A stretch of 64,000 nt of DNA from Acheta domesticus. Its lineage: Eukaryota > Arthropoda > Insecta > Orthoptera > Gryllidae. Where the stretch lies: the NCBI GenBank assembly GCA_031308135.1, contig JAHLJT010000631.1, positions 152,641,425 through 152,705,424 of the forward strand, read 5' to 3'. The translations under genes and the position numbers were made by a program. Positions 23,086 to 33,649 of the stretch are shown here, in pieces (positions within the stretch are counted from its first letter, which is position 1; each line of letters opens with the position of its first letter). The notes under the pieces are model-generated. The model did no database searches. It was not told the DNA's origin and saw nothing but the letters and a program-made list of their open reading frames with translations.

Positions 23086-24103
23086 TTACTCTGTGCAATA
23101 AGGTTGGCTGTTTTTTGAAGGAAAGTTATATTATATTAAGCACGCCGTATTTCAAATGCATAGTTTTTTATTTTAATTTATGCCAAAGAGGTTGTAATTG
23201 TTTTATTTCAGCTTAGGTGACAAATTTGAATGAATTTCGGGGCACTTGTTAACATGTTATTTTCTTGGGTTTTGAAATTCATTCTTGTTCATTATGATCA
23301 CTGCCTTATCAATTTTATGATTGTTTAATGTCATAATATAAGATTTTTTTCAATCATTTCATTTGTGAATAAATTTCTTTTGTGAAGCCTGATTTTTGCA
23401 AATGTTCTCCTTAATCAATTTCCGTCTTTGTTATTTTTGTAAGTCTACCGATAATCCTTTTGTTTATGCAAAATATCTGTACGAATTTCATAACTCGACT
23501 GAAGGCTCAAACGTCTTACCACGGTTCTAATGCAAACGGAAATGACACTTAGTAAGCGACTACATTGAGAGATAACAGGATATTCCTTATAAATTACTTG
23601 TTCGAAGAGTATATATTGTTCGCTATCTCTTCCCAGAATTTCCTTTTTACATAGAGTTTAATTTATGTCTTTAATTTTACGCAGCTGTGACACCATCATT
23701 GTGTAATCGCTTGCCGTGAAAGTCTGGTTAGGAAGAGGAAACGTCGTTGTACTTTCATCTTATTTCATGGAAAGCTATATTTTTTGTTTATTCACATGTT
23801 ACTGCGATCTGCAGTCCCATATATCTAACAAACGAGCGAATACGAATGGTATTGTGGAGTTAAGTTACACTGACATACTCAATGTATGACCCGTTTATTT
23901 ACGGATACCGTTTCAAAGCAGGTTTTCGCTCATCTTTAGCATTTTACACAATACAATTTATTTTGGTTACTTTATTTGGATTTTCTACACAAATAAATTT
24001 CTCTAAACAATGCAATAAAACAATAATATGCACTGTATGCGGAATCATTAACTAGTGTTGATTGAGTTGACACAGTCATGAGCACAAGACGGTAGTACAT
24101 ATT
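23086..24103. other. Nothing recognised
   Basis: AT-rich DNA with no convincing frames or motifs. Confidence 0.35.
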
Positions 24104-25329
24104 ACTTTCTCGTATACGTACGTATATGCGGAGTATATACGCAGTATAGGGAATGTTATGCAATGCTGCACCGAAAACACGGATTTTCGGCAGGAAAAAT
24201 TCATTGCCGGGCCCAGATAACAAAAAAGTGGATCAATCCAGTTGCTAAATTAAGAAAAATATCCCCTGACACGTGATGCACCCAGAATCCCTGTTTTGTG
24301 GGTTCTTGATACCGAAAAAACAATGGAAAGCAAAACGTCTGTCCGTCGGTCTATCCGTCTGTCTGTGAACAACGATAACGACTAAACTGTTCCGTCGATT
24401 TTCTCCAAAATTGATATTCCGCGATCACGCGACCACTTGAATTTGAAATTGATATTTTAATTCTGGGGGTACTTTACATGAAGCCCCTGTGACATTTTCA
24501 AAATTTTCAAAAAAATAGCGCCAACAATTTTCACTAAATTTTGTTGTTGGATAAACTGAAGGTCGTTTAAGACAATGGCGCAGGTCCTATGTTGGTTGAA
24601 AACTCTTATTTTTTGAAAATTGAAAAAATGCAAATGTTTTTCGGCATCTTCCTACAACTACAATGATGAAGATACAATTTTGTTTCTTATTGAAATGTGT
24701 TTATAAAAACGGATCTTACAATAAGATAGTGTGATAAGATAAAGTAATAAGATGGAGATGTTTTATTTAGGAGAGTTTGTGTTAAAATTTTAGAAATTAC
24801 TCGAAACATATTGGGTAATTATTTTTGTCCGTGTTGGGTGGTATAGAACCCACATAGTATATTCATTGAACGAAACGTCACTTGCCTATGCATTTGCTAT
24901 CACTTCATCAGTAATACATTCCATATTATAGTCTTTCTAAATTTTAAAGAATATAAAAGAATTTCATAGAACATCGATAATCCGTTTTTATAAAATGAGA
25001 TTCACCGTTTGGGTAAACCTTTTTCAGAGTTGAAAAATAAACAAGAATTTCCAAAATTTAAGGATTTATTTTACATTTTTAAATAATAAACACGATGCTG
25101 TTTCTCAGCTATAGAACGTTAAATAGTACTTTATTATAAATAATTGTCTTCAAACTATTTCCGTTCTACTATTACGCAACCTAAGAAAATGTCAAAAAAA
25201 TGTTCTTTGGGCGGCGATAGATGGCAGCTGGCAAGAATACGTGGCAAGTCCGAATAACTAGCCAGGACCAAAGGTTATAAAGAAAACTAATAGTACGTGA
25301 AAGTCTGTGCCTTTCTGTAGCACCATTAG
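24104..25329 (+). repeat. HINE-A repeat copy
   Basis: The 5' subterminal repeat is actttctcgtatac, with its hairpin partner gtatagggaatgtt. The order then is the 'gctgcaccgaaaa' block, a cgtctgtccgtcgg tract near 24338-24365, 'ggggtactttacatgaagcc', and the end tacgtgaaagtctgtgccttt followed by ctgtagcaccattag at 25315-25329, before T. The last tetramer is TTAG rather than CTAG. Confidence 0.8.
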
Positions 25330-25489
25330 TTTTTTGATGCGACATTGAACCTAGTATTTTTAGTTCATTAAAAACGCAAATCAGCAATATTTCTTCGCCA
25401 GAAAAGCCAATAAGTGTTTGTAAAATATTTATCTGCTGACGCTACCAGTTTTCGTGTATCACGTACAATTTCTCGGTAATCGAACTTTT

Positions 25490-25764
25490 AATGTCCTCGC
25501 GGTACATGGTTTCCGGGAACTCTCGGTGGACATACCTTGGGCAATGCGTATCACGTATCATATCCGTGCCCTTCGCAGTAATAAGAGAGTGTCTCCTGTT
25601 GCAAACCGACCAGAACTTCAGAACTAGCAGCAGACCAGAATTTCAGCGAGTAGAGTGCGTCTAACCAGAAAGACTTGTGTTCACTGCTGAATAAGCTGGT
25701 ATATTACAAAACGTTCTAAGACAGTGGTGTTCCCGTGAGGTGTGGATATCTTTCAGTGCAAACG
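25490..25764 (+). other. Putative non-coding first exon of the 26-30 kb repeat-encoded gene
   Basis: This stretch of more balanced base composition (gcaaaccgaccagaacttcag…) has no coding frame and ends in aacg followed by gtgagtaagc, a near-ideal 5' splice site (GT at 25765-25766). A polypyrimidine-like tract and cag acceptor lie 214 bp downstream, immediately before sequence homologous to the N-terminus of the next feature. Start position and transcription are inferred; only the splice-signal pair is seen. Confidence 0.4.
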
Positions 25765-25978
25765 GTGAGTAAGCACTGCGGGATATCGTATCCTCGGTGA
25801 CGTCTTCTCAAAAAAGACACTTAACGTTTCACGAGTTGTAGTTCCCTTGAGGCATCTTAGGTTCCTTCGAGGAGTCGTCGAATTATAGATTACATATATG
25901 AAGTGGAAGGTTTTGAAATGTACAAATCAAATTAATTGCGGTAGTTCTAAATTGGTCAACAGCTTTGTTTTGTTGCAG
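25765..25978 (+). other. Putative 214-bp 5' UTR intron
   Basis: Donor gtgagtaag at 25765 and acceptor tttgttttgttgcag ending at 25978 bracket AT-rich DNA. The size is typical for an insect intron. Prediction only. Confidence 0.4.
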
Positions 25979-26375
25979 ATTACGTGATATACTACGCCTA
26001 GCACCTGTCACAATATTCCAAATAACTTGTGTTGTTTGTGGCTCTTTTACACCAAAATCCTGGAGGCCCCTGACTTCACGATATCAAAAGCTGTACCACT
26101 TGTGTTTTGGATGATCTCCATGTGACCAAGATTACAGCTGGTTACCGCATGTTATTTGCAATCCATATGCAACAAGATTAGAAGACTGGGTGAAAAAAAA
26201 CAACTTTTGATGTCATTTGCCATTCCCAATATTTGGCGTGAGCCAATCAACTACAGTGGTGATTAACTTATTAAGGGTTTCTTAGCGAAGAATAAACATT
26301 GCATAGTGTATCCCAATCTGCAATTAAATCAGTGCCTCATGACGATCAGTTATCGGTTCTCAATCCTCCATGAGA

Positions 26376-26427
26376 TCGTCTCCTACATTAGGTCAGTAAT
26401 TCCTTTGCGACCCTCAAACGCAACCAA

Positions 26428-26471
<44 letters not shown>

Positions 26472-28973
26472 AATGAAGTCTCTAAAGAATGAGAATTTCC
26501 CGGAGACGTGACGAATTGTATTTTGACAACAAAAATGTAAAGTATTTGTTGAACATACCGCATCTAAATATTCATTTCAAATGCAACCCGCATTACACGA
26601 ATGCATATTGTATGTATATTCATATATACACAGTTAAATAAATCCTAAAAGAAGCGTACTAGAGCCTTAAAAACTAAAATTTGGAGGCATCCAAGGCTTG
26701 AAGGTCTTAAAAACTAAAAGATCTGAAAGAAACGTTTCTCACACCATAATATTTAGGATGAGATACTTTTGAACATTATATTACATTTTTTCTGGTCCGG
26801 AGCTTATCGATATTATCAAATACCAATTATATTACACGCCGCTGGAGGCTATCTTTGTTTGTAACATCATGTTAGAAGGCTTAGATTTCTTCATAATACA
26901 TGCATGTTTTCTATGTACATTAAATAAAGGTTATGCTAATAAACGTAAATGTTTTCGCAGCAATTAGAATTATTAATAGTTGCTTGATACCGATGAATAT
27001 TGCTTTTTATGTGTATAGTGCAATCTTTCATCTATCGAATGTAAGTTTTGACTTTTTCTACGAAACGTTTGTGATATAACCTACAGTACTCATGGACTTT
27101 GAGTGATTAATCATTAAACGCTTATATTTTTCTTATTCAGAATCTTTCTGTACATTTTTATCGCTCCCTCCCCTCAAATTTCAAACTCTGCTAATTGAAG
27201 TTAATATACATTCATAGACAGGGCTATTCAAGAAGGGATTTTTTAAATCATCGATTAAAAATAAAATTTGATAAAGTCATAGGCCTATATTTCTTCTACA
27301 ATATTGTTTACTTTTTCTGGTGTGGTTGATTTTAAAGACCTAACGTAAGTCATTAATAATTATTTTACCTTGTTTATTGGATCTCATATCTTTGAAGATG
27401 AGTGCACTTCACGTTGATAAAGGGGGAATTCGCTAGTCGCTAGTAAAGGGAAAGTCCTTACGTTATGATGAAAAGTCACGAAAGGAGCTACAGTGTACTA
27501 TGAGACGACCGAGACTCCAGGAAGGAACCATTTCCACGAAATTGCCAGGGTGTTCTACGTGTGAATCCAAAAGATAAAGCAGAAGGCTGATGAAAATTTG
27601 AAAAGGACATTATCAAAGAGCTTAGAAAGTAAATCAAACTATGATGGAAAGAGAACTCTTACACCTTTTGATGTTCTTCGTCAAAAAAGAAAGAAACAAT
27701 ATTGGCAAAGAATATACGATTGTGTACAGTGAAGAGTGAAGACTGTGTCTTATTTGGATTGGATTCTATTTACCTGTTCCAGTATTTTCTTTAGCACCAG
27801 TGTTTCGGTGAAATTTTCAAGTCAGCGTGATCAGTCGTGATATTGCATTGAAAAGGCTTGGAAATAATACTTTCCCTAGAGCGATTAGTAATTTCAATAA
27901 ATTAATTTCATCTTGGAGAAGTTGAAGCATTTGCAAGAAAGCCAGGAGAACTACTCTCGTTGTAGATTTAGTATTGTAAATGCTCTTTTGAGCAGGTTAA
28001 TAAAATATCTAGATGTTACATGCGAGCAAGTTATAGCTTTTAACACTGAATAATCATTGAAAAGATGTGGAATATAGTTGGTATAGCGTATGAGAGTTTA
28101 GATGCTACTATGTCTTCTCATGTTTTATTGTTTATATCATACAAAATCCTCTCCTTTATTATTTCAGTGGCATAGGTGAGATTTGCGGACATGAAACCGA
28201 TCTTCATAAATGAGGTCTGTAATGAAAGAGAACTTCACGTAGACGGTGATTTGCACTATGACTTAACAAACATGAAAGATTTGCTTAAAACATATCTAAA
28301 TATTCATGTGAAATGATAACGCAACACTCGGACAGCATTATTAACATCTATATAGTTGAATAATTATTAAACGAAGCGATCTAGGGCCTTAAAAACTGGA
28401 AGTTTGAAGTCAAAGGCCACAAAGAAACGTTCCTAGCCACATAATCTGTAGGAGGAGAGCTTCTTGAACGTTCTATTACATTTTGCTAATCCGGCTCTTT
28501 TCGGTACTGCCCCACCTGTTCAGAGACGTGCAGAATCTCCAACTGTATGTGAAATGTAACTAATTACTTGAGGTGATTAAATTGCAGGAGGGTACCTCTC
28601 AGTTCGGTAATAAAGTTAAATAATACTGCAAAGAGTAAGGTTGTGCTTTCCCGATCGTGTATTTTCGCATGGACAACTTTAAGTAGATTTCTCGGTAGTA
28701 AAAAGCGTTTGTAATATTTTTATGACTCTGAAGGAAACTGAAAAGCTAACTGTGAAAGAAGATCGTATAATTACTTCAAATGTTTTTAAGGAAGTGTAAA
28801 TTATTTCAAAAACATGTCTATAACACTGATTATACTGTCTACAATACTGAGCTGGGCTTGTAAGTTGTAAGTTGTAAACGTTTCGTTTACAACTTCCTTT
28901 TTTAATATGGAGAAGGAAAGATGGGAAAGACGGTGATATTGATCATGCGGGAGTTCTCGCACGGGTACGCTAG
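26376..28973 (+). mobile_element. Hel-B Helitron-like insertion, composite
   Basis: It starts tcgtctcctacattagg after an A (26375) and ends …gcgggagttctcgcacgggtacgctag (CTAG 28970-28973) before a T: the A|T target and CTRR end of canonical Helitrons. A hairpin (tgcgggag / ctcgca) lies about 8 bases before the end. A second head-like module begins near 28190 (cttcataaatgaggtctgtaatg), so two copies or a copy plus deletion are joined. No Rep/helicase is seen; a 51-codon frame near 27570-27730 (…TLTPFDVLRQKRKK) is unidentified. Other copies lie at 47.3-48.4, 48.9-49.4 and 53.0-53.4 kb. Confidence 0.72.
26429..26472. repeat. (AT)n microsatellite
   Basis: An alternating AT run broken once by a C. 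It sits at the position where other Hel-B copies have 'tctttataaatgagg', so it expanded after insertion or in this lineage. Confidence 0.9.
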
Positions 28974-29827
28974 TATGAATATATTTCAAGAAACAATGTG
29001 CATAGAGTAGTGATCTTGAAGAAGTAAGAAGTTTTTCTGATCCAAAATATTTTTCCGATATTTCTGATACAGAAATGTACACAATTCAAATCAAATGATC
29101 TTTTTAGAGATCTTTCGCAACACAAAGTCAAAGTAGAACTGTTAGTATTGAGTCTGAAAGAAAAAAACATATTATAGAATAATGTTTGTATTTCTCATCA
29201 CAGATCGAGAACTCTAGATCTAGAGTAATGTTTTTCCTTAGATGGTCCAATGGTATTCCGTAACGATGTAATTCACCTTTTTAAGGAATTGAAGCAAGAG
29301 CGCAGACCTTCAGAAATGCACCATTGACGCATTCTAACACAGTTTGAAAGCAGTCTTTTTGCACATTGGCAATTTAAAAGAAATTGTTACCTTACTTAAG
29401 TGAAAAGTTTGGCAAAATATCTCCTGCCAAACTAAAAGGTGTCTTTGTGGGACCGTAGATGAGGGACCTATTGAAAGACTCATTATTTGAAGATCGACTG
29501 AGTCACATCGAAGAGACAGCAGGAAATGTTTTCAGTGGCTTTCGCACAATTTTCTTGGGAATAAAATGTCTTCTGATTACAAAGAAGGCACTCAGAAATT
29601 ATTAGATGCATTTCAAGATAAGGTCTGCAGCATGCCACTAAAACTTCATTTCTTGCATTCACATTTAGACTTTTTCGTATTCAACCTAGGTGATGTTAAT
29701 GAAGAGATGGGAGAGAGGAATTTAGAGGACATTAAAGTTATGGAGGCGATGTACCAAGGCTTTTGGCATGTTTTCAAACCTTTTTCTTTTTTTTGCTTTG
29801 CCGTGATGGCCAAAACATTCAACAAAT

Positions 29828-29881
29828 GAATGAAAGACGGATGTTGTCTGGTATCGAAAAAAAATCATCCGTCTTTCATTC
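29828..29881. repeat. Perfect 16-bp inverted repeat
   Basis: gaatgaaagacggatg (29828-29843) and catccgtctttcattc (29866-29881) are exact reverse complements with a 22-bp loop. They lie at the decayed C-terminal end of the repeat-encoded gene. Confidence 0.85.
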
Positions 29882-29989
29882 TTTATTGATAAAAGGTTTC
29901 AATATCCACGTACGTAATGACAATTAATTGTTCCAAGTTAACAAAAAACGTGTTTTCAATGAATTGTTTGTCCTTTGTTGTGCGGTCGC

Positions 29990-30480
29990 GTTGAAACCAC
30001 CGCCGTGGCCTTTAAACGCGCCAGGTCGCCGATCTTCTCCGCGCGCAGCGCATCCAAAGCCTGCCATGCGAGGGCGGCGCGGCGCGGCGCGGCGCGGCGC
30101 CCGTCTCATCGGATCGAGATCGCGAACGGCGCAGGGGGAGGGGCGAGGGCAGCGCCCGCGCGCGAGGCCAGTGCCCGCCAACCCAATGCCCGGCGGCGGG
30201 GGCGGCCGACCCCATGGGCACCCAGGGCACGCGCGCGCGCCCCCCCCTCACTCTGCTCACTGCCCTCCCCGTCCCTTTGCCTCTGACCCGAACGCCGCCT
30301 CTTGTGTTCTGCTCCCCTCTAGCGCCGCAGCGCTCGCTCTCTCCTCCGCGGATGCAGCTCTTCCCCCTTGCCTCGGCCGCTAGATGCCACTGCCCCCTGA
30401 AATCGCCATCGCGGACGATCACCGCACATGCGTCATTGCGCTCCACTGGCGAGGTCTAGAAGCCCCACAGTGATCCTCCG
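29990..30480. other. GC-rich, CpG-rich islet
   Basis: The strongest GC block of the window, with (ggcgc)n at about 30074-30103 and runs such as cgcgcgcgcccccccc. Open frames of 80-150 codons on both strands are GC by-products with low-complexity Arg/Pro/Ala content. No gene is called. Confidence 0.5.
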
Positions 30481-30548
30481 ATTGAGTTCAGCATCGCCAC
30501 TTCATCTGCAACAACTCTGACCGAGGGCTGTAGGGTTCGGGTCATTAC

Positions 30549-30590
30549 GACGAAAGCAGATTTTTCAAGTGTCAAAAATCTGCTTTCGTC
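30549..30590. repeat. Perfect 17-bp hairpin
   Basis: gacgaaagcagattttt (30549-30565), an 8-base loop caagtgtc, then aaaaatctgctttcgtc (30574-30590). A 'ctagatagc' motif follows at once and again about 30 bp on. Confidence 0.9.
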
Positions 30591-31006
30591 TAGATAGCTG
30601 CTAGATCTTCTGCTAGATAGCTAGGTCGAATTCAGCCGATGCACAGTGTGGAATTTGGGCAATCAAGTAGAAGAAAGTCAGAATCTGCAAAACTATAAAT
30701 TGTTTATTGTTGAACGAAGTACTGAAAGTAAATTATAATGTTGATATATGCAACAATTTTCTTTGAAATATTTTGACGACAAATGTTAAGCTTTTTCAAA
30801 CATTTTCAAACTCTTTTGCAAATATTAAAATTCGAACAACGGGTTCACAAACTGAGAAAGAAAAATCCAAATAGAACTGAATGTAATGTGTATAATTAAT
30901 AAATAAATTAATTAGTTATTTACGTCAAAAATGATTACGATTAATGATTACGAAACACTGTATGATCAGTTTCCATCTGATGAATTTTCGGATAAGGTAA
31001 AGGAAA

Positions 31007-32266
31007 TTACTTTACAGTGTCTTGTTGATCAATGTCTAGCAAATTAACATTTTTGAATTGTATTTTTCCTTTTTTCGGCTTTGAAGTACACAGGAAATTT
31101 CCAATAAATGGATAAAGTGTTATCAGAAGCCAGTTCCTGAGGATCATTGTTGTGTATACTCTTGATGTTTTCCTTGTAAATACTCGTAGTTCTTTCGATA
31201 TTCGATTGTTATTTCTTCCTTTTTGGCCTTCTTCAGATAGCAAGATTGCAACTTTTATTACATCTCTTCCATGGAATATAATTCTGTCGATATCCACAAA
31301 CTGTCATTAACACAATTTTTCACAATTAAGTAAATTTTTTAACCAGTTTTCACCATTATATAACCCCAAAACACTTTATTGTATCGAAATTCATTCCAGT
31401 TATTTCTGAACTGCCATTGCCAGTTTGTGTTATAGGCATGCCGACCAACAGTACTAACTCCTGTCTGAATTTTTCTTGGATTTTTTCTTCCTTTGAGAAA
31501 TATTTTCTTTAATTTCGTCTCCTGTTAAGTGACCTGTCTGCATTGCCAGTTCATGTGAAATGTACAGAAGACCATTCAATAGCGTTACCCACGAATGAAG
31601 AGTTAGAAAAAACTTTTTTTTTACTCTTGTTAAAGATGGTTTTTGATGCAGCAAATCTTCCGAATTGTTGAAGTACCTCTGTTAGGTGAAGCAAATGGAA
31701 GTTCCTTTACTACACATAAGCAGAATCTCTTTTACCCTTCCTTAATTTTATTTCAGTAGGTGTATCCAGTTTTTCAAGGGATGAATTGAACAGCGTTATT
31801 ACTTCCTATTTTAGATTAAGACCACAAAAACTAAAAGACTAAAGTGGACGGCCAAACACTTTACTCACATCATCTGATATTAATGTGCTTGGAGCAATTT
31901 TTAATGCATTTCTATAAAATTTTGCCTTCCTGAAGCCAAGGTGAGTAACGTATATATAAAACGTTGTTTATATCTCGCACATTTTCCCCATCTTCTGATA
32001 ATGAAATAACAAAAATTGCTAATTTGAGGATTTATCGGACTTATTGAAGTATCTGTAATAGTTTTAGCATCTGATTCGTATAAAATATACAAAAGCCTTG
32101 CCTTCGTGGACCTTTTGCACCAGACATCAAATAACGTCCTCTGAGAAATTGAGCAAGCTCCTCTGCGAAAAAATAAATTAATAACTCTTGAGTGTACTAA
32201 TAAAAGCAGCTGATCTTTTCTGATTTCTATAGACAAAATAATTAGGTTTATTATCAGTATAGTCAT
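31007..32266 (-). pseudogene. Second decayed repeat-encoded gene (minus strand)
   Basis: Function unknown to me. The minus-strand C-terminal piece (31297 down to 31007) reads 'RIIFHGRDVIKVAIL', 'EEGQKGRNNNRISKELRVFTRKTSRV' and 'RNWLLITLYPFIG'. Upstream frames (about 31460-31400) give 'SSEITGMNFDTIKCFGVI', and 32266-31901 is open for 121 codons. The order (…SAEITG…F.VIL…VHK.L.HG…LSEEAQEARNK…RKTSR…N.DLL..LL..SDP) resembles a repeated arthropod protein family that I know only as uncharacterised. Stops and frameshifts separate the pieces. It lies tail to tail with the 26-30 kb gene. Confidence 0.5.
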
Positions 32267-32270
32267 AAGC

Positions 32271-32690
32271 GTCAGTAATTATAAATTCAGTATGAATACT
32301 TACATAAATTTGTTAAATGAATGAAAATATCATTAAAATTACTTACTTTTTGAAAACATCCCACGAGTTATGAAGAGCACTATTTATCTTCAGGCAAAAA
32401 AGAAAAAAATCGTAAACACAATTCACTAATTATTGCAGTGATATAAGGGGCAGTTGATATAGATTGGTCTCGAACGCAAAATATAGTGCAATGCAGCTGA
32501 GAGAGCCCTCCAGGGACAATGGTCACTTCAATGGACCAGGTCACTTCAAACGATTCAGAAGGGAATCAATTCCCATTTTATGTACTACAGACCCTTTGAA
32601 ATCGAACATACGCCAATGATAATCCTTCTAAGTACATTGAGAAATGGTCTTTTAGCCAGCTACATTAAACTCTGTGCGCTGTCTGGAAAC
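32271..32690. other. Nothing recognised
   Basis: AT-rich DNA leading into the Rep-C copy. Confidence 0.35.
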
Positions 32691-33020
32691 TAATTGTGGC
32701 GGCTAGCTGCCGTGATTGGTTTTTTGGAACGCCAAGATCTTCCAAGCGAATGCCGAGGCAGTATCCTAACAAACGGCCTACAGATCGTGTTTTTTCTTCC
32801 TCTGCCTTGTTGAATACTTTCCTCTTACACACATACTATTTGCAGGCCCCACACTACCAAACATGTCGGCAGACCGGTCGGGAGCTTCGATTTTCGGGTG
32901 AGGTGGTACCTTGCTGTGCAGAGATACCTCAAAGTGGACTCCCGTAAGCCGATGAGTTGATGGTGAAAAATCCCACCATCCAGCGGGAAAAGAATCACCT
33001 TCACGTCCTGGGATAAAACA
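32691..33020 (+). repeat. Rep-C dispersed repeat, copy 1
   Basis: It shares with 53.7-54.0 kb the series cctaacaaacggc, tcttacacacatactat, cacactaccaaacatgtcgg, and a GC-rich tail with caccatccagcgggaaaagaatcacc. It is non-coding; the overlapping 170-codon minus frame runs into a GC islet and is not supported. Confidence 0.6.
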
Positions 33021-33149
33021 TTCACAGCACCAACGGGAGTAATGACCAAAGCCGTTGGCGTGTCTGGAAACCTCAATTCCTCTCACAATGATCCGCGAAG
33101 TGGTTCTTCTTTTCGAGGAAACGTTCCGTCGCCAAGTATAAAGGCGTGA

Positions 33150-33410
33150 AGGCGCATCGAGCAGCATCACTCGAGAGCGCGCCTCGCTGCCAATGCTCCG
33201 CTGCTCGGGCGACATCCTGCGTCGAGCACCGCCCCCCCCCGCCCCGCTACCGCCCTGCCCCCGCCCCGCATCGCCCTTCCTCGCGCTCATTGCTCAACAC
33301 GCTCACGTCGCACGCCGCCGCTCATCTGTCACCGGCCGAGGAGCGACGCGCCCCTCCCCGCACCAGCGTTGGAATTTCGCGAGGCGCTCTCCGCGCATTC
33401 ATTTTCACGC
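33150..33410. other. GC-rich islet
   Basis: C-rich block (ccgcccccccccgccccgc…) with chance frames on both strands. No gene is supported. Confidence 0.5.
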
Positions 33411-33649
33411 ACAACAACCTCTTTTAACCATTTTCAGATCCTTATGTTTGTATTTTCGTCAGAATTCAAACAATGCACGTAGTAAACTTGATTTATTTTC
33501 CAGAGTTGACTCGAATTCGTATCTTCAACATGAATTGAAATGTGGATTCCAACTCCACTAAGATAATCGACTACCCTGAGAGACAAAAGTCAGGATGATA
33601 TGATCTCATGCTACTTCTTTGGTGACTGCTTCTTGGCGTTTTCTTCTCC

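Larger units (their letters stand above)
25979..29912 (+). pseudogene. Decayed repeat-encoded gene of a widespread arthropod family, split by Hel-B
   Basis: Function unknown to me; the resemblance is to a multicopy protein family I associate with arthropod genomes. The N-terminal part (about 26020-26370) reads in shifting frames 'CVVCGSFTPKS', 'LPHVICNPYATRLEDWVKK', 'MSFAIPNIWREPINYSGD', 'HCIVYPNL', 'PHDDQL': a Cys-pair start and a W-R-E-P motif. Helitron DNA then intervenes (26376-28973). It resumes with 'LFRDLSQHKVKVELL' (about 29099), 'SLDGPMVFRNDVIHLFKELKQE' (about 29235-29300), 'VFVGP' (about 29445), and an 87-codon open piece (29566-29829) with 'LKLHFLHSHLDFF…GDVNEEMGER'. Frameshifts and stops are numerous. 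The family's usual HG-ER-H segment is altered (ERNLED). Confidence 0.65.

Noticed and set aside
29928..30446. Overlapping frames of 80-151 codons on both strands
   Set aside because: Arg/Ala/Pro-rich by-products of a CpG-rich islet.
32778..33290. 170-codon minus-strand open frame
   Set aside because: It spans a Rep-C copy and a GC islet, has low-complexity Gly/Arg ends and no domain; high GC alone explains the open frame.
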